A stretch of DNA of 64,000 nucleotides, taken from positions 605,738 to 669,737 of the forward strand of contig NZ_AP018178.1 of the NCBI RefSeq assembly GCF_002368195.1, given 5' to 3'. Of the stretch, positions 7,508-17,391 are shown piece after piece. The position numbers and the translations under genes were made by a program. Origin of the DNA: Calothrix sp. NIES-2100 (lineage in GTDB: Bacteria > Cyanobacteriota > Cyanobacteriia > Cyanobacteriales > Nostocaceae). Each line of letters starts with the position of its first letter. Within the stretch, counting starts at the first letter, position 1. The notes beneath the pieces were generated by a model. The model ran no database searches and had not been told where the DNA came from. It worked only from the letters and a program-made list of their open reading frames with translations.

Positions 7508-9691
7508 ATGAAAAGTTTATTTAATAAAATGCCTTCGATTCGCCGCACACCGACATTACTACAAATGGAAGCAGTAGAATGTGGTGCGGCAGCTTTGGGA
7601 ATGATTTTAGGATACTATGGGCGAATTGTACCTTTGGCAGAATTACGCCAAGCTTGCGGGATTTCGCGGGATGGAAGTAAGGCAACAAATATATTAAATG
7701 CTGCTCGTAGTTACGGATTACAAGCTAAAGGTTTTAAGGCAGATTTACCAGCATTAGAACCAATTCAATGCCCTTATATAGTATTTTGGAATTTTAATCA
7801 TTTTTTAGTTGTTGAAGGGTTTAGTAAACAGCGGGTTTATTTAAATGATCCAGCAACGGGAAGGCGGACAATTTCTGTAGGGGAATTTAGTGAAGCTTTT
7901 ACGGGGGTTGTTTTAGTATTTGAAAAGGGTGCGGAATTTAAACCGGGAGGACATAAACCTAGTTTATTTTTGGCTTTAACTTCAAGATTACGCGGCTCTG
8001 TTTGGTCTTTAATTTATTGTGTATTTGCTGGATTTTTACTAGTAATACCTGGGTTAGCAATCCCCACTTTTTCACAGGTATTTGTAGACCAAGTATTGAT
8101 TCAAGGGCGAGATGATTGGTTGCGTCCGCTGATATTTGCGATGTTGTTTACTGCTTTATTAAGCGGATTATTAACACGCTTGCAATTACAGTTATTGCGG
8201 CGGCTAAAAATTAAATTAGCAATGGGAATGTCGAGTAAATTTATTTGGCATCTTCTCCATCTTCCTGTAAGCTTTTACGATCAACGTTTTGCTGGAGAAA
8301 TTAGCAGCAGAATTCAACTTAACGATCGCCTCGCTAATCTCCTTTCTGGTAAACTGGCAACAACGGTAATTTCTGCCGTGATGGTAATATTTTACGCCAT
8401 TGTCATGTGGCAATACGATCGCCTATTAACTCTGATTGGCATTGCCTTTGTCGTTGTCAATCTCCTAGCTTTGCAGTGGGTAGGCAGATTGCGGGTTGAT
8501 ACTAATATACGCCTCATGCAGGAACAAGGTAAAGTGAGCGGCGTGGCGATCGCAGGTTTGCAAAGTATGGAAACCCTGAAAGCTTCCGGTTTAGAATCCG
8601 ATTTTTTCACCCGTTGGGCTGGATATTACGCCAAAGCTGTTAATGTGCGTCAAGATATGGACAACCTCAATCAAAGCTTGGGAATATTACCCAGCTTTTT
8701 ATCGGGGATTACTTCCATGTTATTGCTAGTTGTCGGCGGATTCCGCGTCATCGATGGTGCGTTGAGTATTGGGATGTTAATTGCATTTCAATCTTTGATG
8801 CAGCAATTTATGCAACCAGTCAGTCAACTCATCAGTTTAGGTGGGGATTTACAAGAACTAGAAGGAAACTTAAATCGGCTAGATGATGTGTTGCGCAACC
8901 CCGTAGAAGACAGCAGGGGAGCAGGGGAGCAGGGGAGCAGGGGGGATTGGTCTGTCGCTTCCCCTAAACTGGAAGGATATCTCGAACTGCGCGATATCAC
9001 CTTTGGCTATAACCGAACTGCACCACCGCTCATTGAAAATTTTAGTCTTTCCCTCAAACCAGGACAACGTGTAGCCTTAGTTGGTGGGAGTGGTTCCGGT
9101 AAATCCACCATCGCCAAGCTGGTAGCCGGATTATACCAACCTTGGGCGGGGGAAATTTACTTAGATGGACAACCCAGACAGCAAATTCCGCCTCAGATAT
9201 TGGTAAACTCCATCGCCACCATTGAACAAGAGATTATGTTATTTGCTGGTAGCGTCCGCGATAACCTCACCTTGTGGGATACTACCATTCCCGATAGTAA
9301 CTTAATCCAAGCCTGCCGTGATGCCGCAGTCCATGAGATTGTGCGATCGCTCCCCGGCGGTTACAATGCAGATTTATTGGAAGGTGCAACTAATTTGAGT
9401 GGGGGACAGCGACAAAGATTAGAAATCGCCCGCGCCTTAGTCAACAATCCCTCAATTTTATTAATGGATGAAGCCACCAGCGCTTTAGATGCAGAAACCG
9501 AAAAAATCATCGATCAAAACCTACGTTTACGCGGCTGTACCTGCGTAATTGTCGCCCATCGTTTGAGTACAATTCGTGATTGCGATGAAATTATTGTTCT
9601 CAATCGCGGTAAAGTCGTGCAACGCGGTACTCACGACGAATTAACCCAAATAGAAGGGCATTATTTAGACCTAATTAAAAGCGAAAGCTAA
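7508..9691 (+). CDS. NHLM-type bacteriocin exporter: C39 peptidase/ABC transporter
   Basis: A 727-residue protein. Residues 1-135 are a C39 peptidase with catalytic Cys25 (MEAVECGAAALGMIL), His98 (NHFLVVEG) and Asp114 (NDPATGRR). Residues about 160-450 form the membrane domain. The ATPase domain has Walker A GGSGSGKST at about 526, the signature LSGGQRQR at about 630 and Walker B ILLMDEATSALD. It should cut precursor leaders after GG and export the cores. An odd Gly/Ser/Arg-rich stretch at about residues 463-478 is encoded by an in-frame GCAGGGGA tandem repeat in the linker before the ATPase. Confidence 0.93.
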   Translation: MKSLFNKMPSIRRTPTLLQMEAVECGAAALGMILGYYGRIVPLAELRQACGISRDGSKATNILNAARSYGLQAKGFKADLPALEPIQCPYIVFWNFNHFLVVEGFSKQRVYLNDPATGRRTISVGEFSEAFTGVVLVFEKGAEFKPGGHKPSLFLALTSRLRGSVWSLIYCVFAGFLLVIPGLAIPTFSQVFVDQVLIQGRDDWLRPLIFAMLFTALLSGLLTRLQLQLLRRLKIKLAMGMSSKFIWHLLHLPVSFYDQRFAGEISSRIQLNDRLANLLSGKLATTVISAVMVIFYAIVMWQYDRLLTLIGIAFVVVNLLALQWVGRLRVDTNIRLMQEQGKVSGVAIAGLQSMETLKASGLESDFFTRWAGYYAKAVNVRQDMDNLNQSLGILPSFLSGITSMLLLVVGGFRVIDGALSIGMLIAFQSLMQQFMQPVSQLISLGGDLQELEGNLNRLDDVLRNPVEDSRGAGEQGSRGDWSVASPKLEGYLELRDITFGYNRTAPPLIENFSLSLKPGQRVALVGGSGSGKSTIAKLVAGLYQPWAGEIYLDGQPRQQIPPQILVNSIATIEQEIMLFAGSVRDNLTLWDTTIPDSNLIQACRDAAVHEIVRSLPGGYNADLLEGATNLSGGQRQRLEIARALVNNPSILLMDEATSALDAETEKIIDQNLRLRGCTCVIVAHRLSTIRDCDEIIVLNRGKVVQRGTHDELTQIEGHYLDLIKSES

Positions 9692-9848
9692 ACCAACAAA
9701 CTCTCTACAACTCCTCTTCCTTCGTGTCCTTCGTGTCCTTCGCGGTTCGATTCATTTCTTTTTCTCTCACGCATTCGACGGAGTCGTTCCCGCAGGGTAG
9801 GCGCAAAGACGCAAAGAATAAATAAATCCTTATATCAAATATTTAACT

Positions 9849-12755
9849 ATGCTAGCTGAAGAAAACCAAACCAACCCACTCAGTGAATCATATATATTCA
9901 AAAATAACGACCCCTTATTACTCGACAACCCAGAAACAATTTGGCTAGTCAAATCCGGTTCCCTCGCCATCTTCTCCATCAACGTCCAACATGGCATTCC
10001 CAAAGGTAGACGACGTTATTTATTTAGCGTCAAAGCAGGCGCAGCCATGTTCTGTGCTAAACTAACCTCACCTGATGGACATTATCAAATCCTCGCAGTT
10101 GCTTTAGAAGAAACCGAACTATTCCCAATTACAAAAGCCGAATTTTCTCCAACTTATACCCCTGAATTAATTGAAGATTGGGTAAACCTTCTTAGTTCAT
10201 CCGTTGCCGAAATTATCTCCCCCAGAATCCCCACACCCGCTAAAGTTCCCGGATGTACTATATTAGGTAGTCAGGAAATATTTCAAGCCCCACATGACAT
10301 GGTTGCTTGGACACAAATTCTTCAAGGAAAGGGAAATTTATTAGGCTTAGATAATTTAGAAATCACATCAGATATCGGACGCATTCCTTTACAAGGATAT
10401 CTCTGGGTAGAAGCAAGAGATGTGATTGAAATTGATGCCATATCTAGTTCAGATTTAGACGATACGCAAATATTATTAACCGGATTACATCATTTACAAA
10501 TATTTGTTTTACAAGCAATTTCCCAACTCGAACAACAAGCCAATACCGCCGAATTAGCCCGGTTTCAAGCCAGAGAAAGGTTGAATAATCAGGCGATCGC
10601 ATCTACTCTCGATAACTTTGCTAATATCTTTGATGCCGAAACAACGCAAACATCGCCCAGCAAGCGATCGCTCACCTCCGAAGAAGCACTGTTATTTGCC
10701 GCTGGTGCAGTAGCAAAAGTATTGGGTATTTCCATTCAACCCCCGGCTAACTCAGAAGACTTGCGCCGAGTACGCGATCCCTTAGATGCGATCGCTCGTG
10801 CGTCCCGTATCCGCATCCGGCGCATCACTTTGCGGGATAATTGGTGGCAGCAAGATAGTGGGCCTTTATTAGCTTACACTGTCGCCGATAACCGCCCAGT
10901 GGCACTGTTACCAGTATCAGAGACGCGGTACGAAATTATCGATCCATTGCAGCAAAAGCGGATAAAGTGCGATCGCCAAACGGCTGCAACGATATCTCCT
11001 ACAGCTTACACCTTTTATCGTCCTTTACCAGGTAACCTCAAGGTGTTGAACTTGGTGCAGTTTGCGTTTAAAGGGCGTTCAAAGGAACTGACAACAATTT
11101 TATTTGCGGGAATTGCGATCGCATTATTGGGGATGATTACACCCCAAGCCACCGCCATCTTGATTGATCAAGCGATTCCCGATGCAAACAAATCGCTGTT
11201 ATACCAAATTGCCTTCGGTTTAGTAGCCACAACCCTAGGCGCAACCCTATTTCAACTCACCCAAGGGATAGCGATTATGCGCTTGGAAACCTTTGCCGAT
11301 ACTTCCACCCAAGCGGCAATTTGGGATAGATTATTAAATCTCAAAGCGTCATTTTTCCGCCAATATTCCATCGGTGATTTAAGCGCCCGTGTTTCTGTTA
11401 TCAGCCAAATTCGCCAAAAACTCAGCAATACTATCCTCAAAAGTTTATTTTCTAGCTTCTTTTCCCTGTTAAATTTAGGATTGCTGTTTTACTACAGTCC
11501 TTCCTTAGCCCTGATTGCCTTATTCGTCGCCTTAATTAATATTGCTGTCACCATTATTTCCGGTATGCTCACCATCCGCAAAGTCCGCCCCTTACTGGAA
11601 ATGCAAGGTAAACTTTTTGGGATGATGGTACAAATTATCAACGGTGTGGCAAAATTCCGCACCAATGGCGCAGAAGCGAGAGCATTTGCTTACTGGGGTG
11701 GGCAATATCGGCAACAATTACGCTATATGCTCGATGCTCAAAGTATTGAAGATAATTTGGTAGTAGTTAATAATCTTCTCTCCGCCTTAACTCCCGTGAT
11801 AATTTTTGCCTTCGCCACCAATTTACTCCAACAATCCCAGGCGAATGGTGGAAGTTTTTCTACGGGAACTTTCTTAGCCTTTAATGCTGCATTTGGTACA
11901 TTTATTAGTGGGGCGACGAGTTTAAGCAGTACCGCTGTAGATATCTTAGAAGCCTTACCCTTATGGGAACGCGCCCAACCAATTCTCCAAGCTACCCCAG
12001 AAGTTGATAGTAGCAAAAGTGACCCAGGGAGATTATCAGGCAGAGTTGAGATTAGCCATGTAATCTTTCGCTATCGCCCTGATGGCGCACTCACTTTAGA
12101 TGATGTCAGCTTACGGGCAGAACCAGGAGAATTTATCGCCTTAGTGGGGCCTTCTGGGAGTGGCAAGTCTACTTTATTTAGATTGTTATTAGGATTTGAC
12201 ACACCAGAATCGGGTAGTATTAATTATGATGGGCAAGAACTGTCCGGATTAGATGTGAATGCCGTTCGCCGTCAGTTAGGGGTGGTGTTGCAAAACAGCC
12301 GCTTAATGTCTGCATCCATCTTTGAAAACATTTCCAGTAACGCCGCCATCTCAATGGAAGAAGCTTGGGAAGCAGCGAGGATGGCAGGTTTAGCCGATGA
12401 TATCGCCGCCATGCCAATGGGGATGCATACCGTAGTTAGCGAAGGTGGAACAAACCTTTCCGGTGGACAGCGACAACGGTTACTCATTGCCAGGGCTTTG
12501 GCGTTACGTCCCCGGATTTTGGTTTTTGATGAAGCCACCAGCGCCTTAGATAACCGCACCCAGGCGATTGTCAGCGAAAGTTTAGAAAAGCTCAATGTAA
12601 CCCGAATTGTTGTTGCTCATCGCCTGAGTACCATTCGCAACGCCGATCGCATTTATGTTTTGCAAAATGGGCGGTTAGTCCAACAAGGTAATTTTGAGCA
12701 ACTCGCCCAGCAACCAGGATTATTCAGTCAATTGATTCAGCGACAGCGATTGTAA
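9849..12755 (+). CDS. NHLM-type bacteriocin exporter: second ABC permease/ATPase subunit
   Basis: A 968-residue protein. It has a long N-terminal soluble region (about 1-400) that starts with a cyclic-nucleotide-fold-like segment, then a membrane domain (about 410-690). The ATPase has Walker A GPSGSGKST at about 765, the signature LSGGQRQR near 870 and Walker B ILVFDEATSALD near 890. No C39 peptidase is present. Length and layout match the NHLM_micro_ABC2 type that accompanies the peptidase-bearing exporter. The two transporters and HlyD probably work together on the precursor at 4214. Confidence 0.9.
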   Translation: MLAEENQTNPLSESYIFKNNDPLLLDNPETIWLVKSGSLAIFSINVQHGIPKGRRRYLFSVKAGAAMFCAKLTSPDGHYQILAVALEETELFPITKAEFSPTYTPELIEDWVNLLSSSVAEIISPRIPTPAKVPGCTILGSQEIFQAPHDMVAWTQILQGKGNLLGLDNLEITSDIGRIPLQGYLWVEARDVIEIDAISSSDLDDTQILLTGLHHLQIFVLQAISQLEQQANTAELARFQARERLNNQAIASTLDNFANIFDAETTQTSPSKRSLTSEEALLFAAGAVAKVLGISIQPPANSEDLRRVRDPLDAIARASRIRIRRITLRDNWWQQDSGPLLAYTVADNRPVALLPVSETRYEIIDPLQQKRIKCDRQTAATISPTAYTFYRPLPGNLKVLNLVQFAFKGRSKELTTILFAGIAIALLGMITPQATAILIDQAIPDANKSLLYQIAFGLVATTLGATLFQLTQGIAIMRLETFADTSTQAAIWDRLLNLKASFFRQYSIGDLSARVSVISQIRQKLSNTILKSLFSSFFSLLNLGLLFYYSPSLALIALFVALINIAVTIISGMLTIRKVRPLLEMQGKLFGMMVQIINGVAKFRTNGAEARAFAYWGGQYRQQLRYMLDAQSIEDNLVVVNNLLSALTPVIIFAFATNLLQQSQANGGSFSTGTFLAFNAAFGTFISGATSLSSTAVDILEALPLWERAQPILQATPEVDSSKSDPGRLSGRVEISHVIFRYRPDGALTLDDVSLRAEPGEFIALVGPSGSGKSTLFRLLLGFDTPESGSINYDGQELSGLDVNAVRRQLGVVLQNSRLMSASIFENISSNAAISMEEAWEAARMAGLADDIAAMPMGMHTVVSEGGTNLSGGQRQRLLIARALALRPRILVFDEATSALDNRTQAIVSESLEKLNVTRIVVAHRLSTIRNADRIYVLQNGRLVQQGNFEQLAQQPGLFSQLIQRQRL

Positions 12756-12793
12756 TTGGGAATTACTAATTGGAAGTTTGAGGAAATATTAAT

Positions 12794-14098
12794 TTACTCA
12801 AGATGAATATTTTTAATTTCCTGCCAAACATTATTGATTTTTTCACGATTACGAATAATCTTTTCAGGGGTGGTATCTCTGTTTACTGCCTGGATCATTT
12901 TTACACTTTCTTTGATTAAAAAAATCCATTGAGGAAGATTAATTGCTAAAGGATTACCTGAATATGTAAATAGTTTTACAGCATTTCCAGTTGCTGCCAC
13001 AGCATGAGCTAAAAGCAACATTTTCCGAAGTTTTAGCTTAGATTTAATTTGATGCAATTCTTTTATTGTAATAGAAGTATAAGGAGAAGTTTGAAGCTGT
13101 TCTGGATTGTCTAATGATGATAGATAATGATAAGCTCTCACAATCAATTCGATGACGGCTACAGGAAGAGACATTGTAACAAAGTGCCTTAAATCATAAC
13201 CATTTAGATACATCCATCTAGATATATCCGCAATAGTTTTTTTATCCGAACCAAAAGAGCCAAACTGTATTAGCTGAAGAAATGCCCAGCCAGGTATAGG
13301 AACTCCCATTTTAGTACACATATCGGAAACGATATGTCCTAGCCAAATTAGAGGAGCAAAAGCCTTATCTGCCAACGGCATATCAAATGTTTTCACAATA
13401 TGAAGTTTACCATTGCTGTCAAAAGCGGTCATTGTGCCATTAAGAATATCCAAAGTACCAAATATCAACCCAAATAGTGGATCGTGTCCAAGGCTTAATA
13501 GCCTATGACTTCTAGGGTTAAATCCTTTAATATTTGAATTAATACTTTGATCGTAAGAAACTTTACATGTATCTTCACACCACTTTAAGAAAGGAGATAA
13601 TTCTCCTTCTTCATCAATTCCCAATGTTTTTAACCAATGTGTAAAGTTACTTCCTTCTTGTTTGAATTTTCCTAAATAATTAATGTCTTTAGGAATTTTG
13701 ACAACTAAAAAATCCAAAATATTAGCAACTAAGCCAGCTATACCAACAATTGTATAATCTAAGTTAGATAAAGAAGGTATAGTGCATGGATTTCTAAATA
13801 CCTCTTCTCGAACGTCAGTTTCAAGAATTGAAGAATTATATTTGCATAAAAATTCATCGTCCCATTCTAATCTATTTGGTCGAGAATATGGTTCTATATT
13901 GGAATCTAATATTTTTTCTATAGATTCTTCAGAAACTCCTATGGCTTTAGCTAAACTAATTACCTCTTCTTGCAATTTTAGAAGTTCGTCTGACTCTTGT
14001 TGTTGATCTTGACGAAGCCTATCAAAACTTGTATGTATATCTTTTATTTTTTGATTGGCTTCTGAAAATTCATCATCCCAACTTATTAAACCGGACAT
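12794..14098 (-). CDS. Protein of unknown function, second gene of a two-gene operon
   Basis: A 434-residue protein I do not recognise. The N-terminus (SWDDEFSEANQKIKDIHTSFDRLRQDQQQE) is coiled-coil-like. The middle has several amphipathic or hydrophobic segments (IVGIAGLVANILDFLVVKIP, LSLGHDPLFGLIFGTLDIL, FAPLIWLGHIVSDM). Histidines in GHDP and GHIVSD could bind metal, but no known motif fits fully. It follows the membrane-protein gene at 14118 by 19 bases on the same strand. Base composition is more AT-rich than the exporter genes, which hints at acquisition. Confidence 0.6.
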   Translation of the reverse strand: MSGLISWDDEFSEANQKIKDIHTSFDRLRQDQQQESDELLKLQEEVISLAKAIGVSEESIEKILDSNIEPYSRPNRLEWDDEFLCKYNSSILETDVREEVFRNPCTIPSLSNLDYTIVGIAGLVANILDFLVVKIPKDINYLGKFKQEGSNFTHWLKTLGIDEEGELSPFLKWCEDTCKVSYDQSINSNIKGFNPRSHRLLSLGHDPLFGLIFGTLDILNGTMTAFDSNGKLHIVKTFDMPLADKAFAPLIWLGHIVSDMCTKMGVPIPGWAFLQLIQFGSFGSDKKTIADISRWMYLNGYDLRHFVTMSLPVAVIELIVRAYHYLSSLDNPEQLQTSPYTSITIKELHQIKSKLKLRKMLLLAHAVAATGNAVKLFTYSGNPLAINLPQWIFLIKESVKMIQAVNRDTTPEKIIRNREKINNVWQEIKNIHLE

Positions 14099-14117
14099 AA
14101 GTCAATGGATAAATTAG

Positions 14118-15188
14118 TTATAGTAAGTCTTGGTTTCTCTTTAATGCGTTCTTCAAATATTCAAGAGCCTTTTCAAGATTCTCAATTTTTTGCTTATTGT
14201 TTTCCTTTTCTTTATTAAGAATTAAATCATCTCTTTCGTCCTCAAGAGAGCGAATAGCTTGTCTTTGCTCTTTAATAATTTCTTGGGCTAAACGAATATC
14301 TTTTTGAATATGTACAATCTCTTTCATTACTACTTCCAGTTTGGCGGCTTGGGTTAGAGCCGTATCCGGAGATTGAGCAAATAAAGCGCCAACGCCAGCA
14401 CCAGCACCAGCACCCAAAATCGCACCACCGGCAACAATTACTGCAAAACCACCAGCCATTCCTAATCCACCTGCTGCGATCGCACCACCACCAAGAGCAG
14501 CTAAAACAGCTGATACTGCTGCTGCGCCAGAAAGGCCAGGTGCTAGTATTGGTGCTAATAAAGCTGCTATAGCAGGAGTGAAAAATGCAGCTGCTACTGC
14601 TAGTACAATTGCCCCCAATACACCTACTAACCAAGGATTGAAACCACCTTTAATCCCATTAACCGCCTCGTTATAATTAGACTTAAAACGTGTAACAATT
14701 TCTGAGTCTATATCTAGCGTTCTAGCAAAGACTTTCATTTTAATCGTCAGTTTTTCCTCATCTGTTATTTTGAGATTCTTAAACTGTTCATCACTAGTAT
14801 TACCGAGCAAATAATATGGTTTAAAAAGAATAACTTCTAAAAGTATTAGATATAATGTTAATTTATTACCTTTATCATTTTTTATTGGTGTAACAAGCTT
14901 CTTTAGTAATTCAAAATCTGTAATTAAATGAAAATAAGAGTTTCCAGTATCATCTTCATTGACTTGACCTTTTAGAAAAATCTCTGTTGATTCTTTCCAT
15001 TTAGTTAACCATTCTTTCTTTAGTGACTTAATTTTAATTGCATAATTTGGTTCATATTCAATATCTGCTAATACTAAATGATACTGATAGCTAAACATGA
15101 TTATGGTTTGTTCTACAGTTAATCCAAACTCTTTCATTGCTGCATACTCCCAATATTTAACAATTAAATCCAATATATATAACCCCAA
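14118..15188 (-). CDS. Unknown protein with glycine-zipper membrane segment and C-terminal coiled coil
   Basis: A 356-residue protein. Residues 1-180 are helical and polar. Residues about 185-275 are a long Ala/Gly-rich hydrophobic stretch (VLGAIVLAVAAAFFTPAIAA, LGGGAIAAGGLGMAGG, GAGAGAGVGALF) like membrane-inserting glycine zippers. Residues about 285-355 are a coiled coil. The layout (soluble head, pore-like hydrophobic block, coiled coil) resembles pore-forming effectors, but this is only shape similarity. It is probably co-transcribed with the gene at 12794. The start could also be Met18. Confidence 0.6.
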   Translation of the reverse strand: MGLYILDLIVKYWEYAAMKEFGLTVEQTIIMFSYQYHLVLADIEYEPNYAIKIKSLKKEWLTKWKESTEIFLKGQVNEDDTGNSYFHLITDFELLKKLVTPIKNDKGNKLTLYLILLEVILFKPYYLLGNTSDEQFKNLKITDEEKLTIKMKVFARTLDIDSEIVTRFKSNYNEAVNGIKGGFNPWLVGVLGAIVLAVAAAFFTPAIAALLAPILAPGLSGAAAVSAVLAALGGGAIAAGGLGMAGGFAVIVAGGAILGAGAGAGVGALFAQSPDTALTQAAKLEVVMKEIVHIQKDIRLAQEIIKEQRQAIRSLEDERDDLILNKEKENNKQKIENLEKALEYLKNALKRNQDLL

Positions 15189-15583
15189 CTACTATTAAGT
15201 AATTGTTTTGAAGAATCAGTATCAAAAGATAATACTTATAAAATAAAATATGTTCTATACAAAAACCTCAGCATTTATGCGGTTATTAGTATAGATATAT
15301 TTCATGTTGTTCAGAAAGCAGGTTCTCTACCTCAAATGGAAATAATTTTAAAGATGCGATCGCTTTTTTTCTCTAAAATTACCTAAACTTTTCCAGAAGA
15401 ATCTTTTAATACAAGGGTTTTAATAACAGTTTGAGATTGAAGTGGCTTGAAAGATGGGAAGTTTATATGTTTAAAACTAATGGAAGTTATAATAGACAGG
15501 TTCTAATTATGTGTAAATTATGTGTAAAAATATACAAATTTCTGAACAGCGACAAATAATTAGTTAATCGACAATAAGGATAA
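15189..15583. other. AT-rich intergenic region upstream of the two-gene operon
   Basis: Contains the presumed promoter of the leftward operon and one HIP1 site near 15358. I see no gene or strong hairpin. Confidence 0.4.
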
Positions 15584-15655
15584 AGCCAGCAGTCGGATTT
15601 GAACCGACGACCTTCCGATTACAAGTCGGATGCACTACCACTGTGCTATGCTGGC
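15584..15655 (-). tRNA. tRNA-Thr (UGU anticodon)
   Basis: The reverse complement starts GCCAGCA and its 7-bp acceptor stem pairs with TGCTGGC. The anticodon stem TCCGA/TCGGA encloses the loop CTTGTAA, giving anticodon TGT. The T-arm is present as GTCGG TTCAAAT CCGAC. The gene is 72 nt with no encoded CCA. Confidence 0.95.
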
Positions 15656-15743
15656 AAATTTTGCGAATCGCTTTACGCACTCACCGATTTTGAATTATAG
15701 CATAAACAAGTTTATTGTCTAGCAGGAGGCGAGAAAATTTTTT

Positions 15744-15780
15744 GTTGACTGTTGACCGTTGACTGTTGACTGTTGACCAT
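15744..15780. repeat. Heptanucleotide tandem repeat (STRR type)
   Basis: About five copies of TTGACTG with one or two substitutions (TTGACCG), between tRNA-Thr and argF. Same family as at 4505. Confidence 0.8.
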
Positions 15781-15887
15781 CTCCCCTCGACAGCAAAATA
15801 TCTGGTAAAGTTTTAAGGCGATAATTTTTCATAGGGCTGGCTCAAGGCATAGAAAAACATCACTGGTTCTTTACAGATTCACAAAGC

Positions 15888-16808
15888 ATGGTAGCGTTGA
15901 ACGGACGAGATTTATTAAGTCTGGCTGATCTGAGTTCTACAGAACTTCAGGAACTTCTGCAACTAGCAACTCAACTCAAATCACAAAAGCTCAAGTTACA
16001 CTGTAATAAAGTTTTGGGGTTGTTGTTCTCTAAAGCTTCTACTCGCACGCGCGTGAGTTTTACAGTGGCGATGTACCAACTAGGTGGACAGGTAATTGAT
16101 CTCAACCCTAATGTTACCCAAGTCAGTCGTGGGGAACCAGTGCAAGATACAGCTAGGGTGTTGGATCGATATCTGGATGTATTGGCAATTCGCACTTTTG
16201 CTCAACAAGAGTTGGAAACTTTTGCCAACTATGCCAAAATTCCGGTAATTAATGCCCTGACTGATGCGGAACATCCTTGTCAGGTATTGGCAGATTTAAT
16301 GACGATTCAAGAGTGCTTTGGTAGCATCAAAGGGTTAACTTTGACCTATGTGGGTGATGGGAATAATGTCGCCAATTCTTTAATGTTGGGCTGTGCCTTG
16401 GCGGGAATGAATGTGAGAATCGCTACGCCTCAAGGCTATGAACCTGATAATGGAATTGTAGAACAGGCAAGAGCGATCGCCAATAATCAAACTGAAGTTC
16501 TCCTCACCCATGACCCAGAAATTGCCGCTAAGGGGGCTGCTGTACTTTACACTGATGTCTGGGCAAGTATGGGACAAGAATCAGAAGCAGACGATCGCTT
16601 TCCCATCTTCCAACCTTACCAAATTTCTGAGCAGTTATTAAGTCTTGCTGACCGTGAAGCTATTGTTTTACACTGCCTACCAGCTCATCGTGGTGAAGAA
16701 ATTACTGAAGCTGTCATCGAAGGTTCCCAATCACGGGTTTGGGATCAGGCGGAAAATCGGATGCACGCCCAAAAAGCTTTGTTGGCTAGTATTTTAGGCG
16801 CAGAGTAG
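15888..16808 (+). CDS. argF: Ornithine carbamoyltransferase
   Basis: A 306-residue protein of normal family length. It carries the carbamoyl-phosphate motif STRTR at 51-55, HPCQ at 129-132 and the ornithine-site motif HCLPAHRG at 262-269. It forms citrulline from ornithine and carbamoyl phosphate in arginine synthesis. It is monocistronic here, followed by heptamer repeats. Confidence 0.97.
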   Translation: MVALNGRDLLSLADLSSTELQELLQLATQLKSQKLKLHCNKVLGLLFSKASTRTRVSFTVAMYQLGGQVIDLNPNVTQVSRGEPVQDTARVLDRYLDVLAIRTFAQQELETFANYAKIPVINALTDAEHPCQVLADLMTIQECFGSIKGLTLTYVGDGNNVANSLMLGCALAGMNVRIATPQGYEPDNGIVEQARAIANNQTEVLLTHDPEIAAKGAAVLYTDVWASMGQESEADDRFPIFQPYQISEQLLSLADREAIVLHCLPAHRGEEITEAVIEGSQSRVWDQAENRMHAQKALLASILGAE

Positions 16809-17345
16809 GGACTAGGGACTAGGGGCTAGGGGCTAGGGGCTAGGGGCTAGATTGGCGTATTCCGTGCAAATTAAACCCTGATGTCTCACAAGCAGTAGGG
16901 GCGGGTTCACAGATATGATTCAATCATTCACGATTATCTAGCTTAACCCGCCCCCTAAAACCTGTGGGCAAACACAAAGCTGAAGTTGGCAAAATTCTGT
17001 AAAATTATCCCGTATTTATCAAAGTCTCAAAAAATTAGCTCAATATATCTTCTAGGGACTTAAAAGCAATAAATTACCCATATTCCGTAGTGTGAGCATC
17101 TTGCTCGCTGATGTTCATTCATCGAGCGAGACTCTCGCACTACAAATTTATTGGGTATTTAAAAAATTGGATGTCCCCTATCTCCAAGAGAACTGCTAAA
17201 GTAATCTTAAATCACTCGTTAAAAACGGACTCATCCATTATCTGCTTTCTTTCCTCCTCCCTCTCTTCATCAATGAATTCTCAAATTAAATAGCATTGCC
17301 AGATATTTATTTTCACTTTCATCTTGCTTATATGGGATTTTATGT
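16808..17345. other. Intergenic region with heptamer repeats, no gene
   Basis: Begins with a tandem repeat of GGGGCTA (about 16808-16851). Near 17095-17145 there is an imperfect inverted repeat (GAGCATCTTGCTCGCTGATG against CATCGAGCGAGACTCTCGC). A 60-codon frame at 17111 has no coding character, and I do not call it. Confidence 0.5.
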
Positions 17346-17359
17346 AGTACTAATGTTCT
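17346..17359 (+). promoter_or_regulatory. LexA-binding SOS box upstream of lexA
   Basis: AGTACTAATGTTCT fits the cyanobacterial SOS-box consensus RGTACNNNDGTWCB at every defined position. It lies 33 bases before the lexA start, which implies autoregulation. Confidence 0.85.
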
Positions 17360-17391
17360 AGGGACATTTGTAATTACTTCCCAACAAAATT

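Noticed and set aside
17111..17293. 60-codon frame between argF and lexA
   Set aside because: No ribosome site, no conserved pattern, and it overlaps an imperfect inverted repeat.
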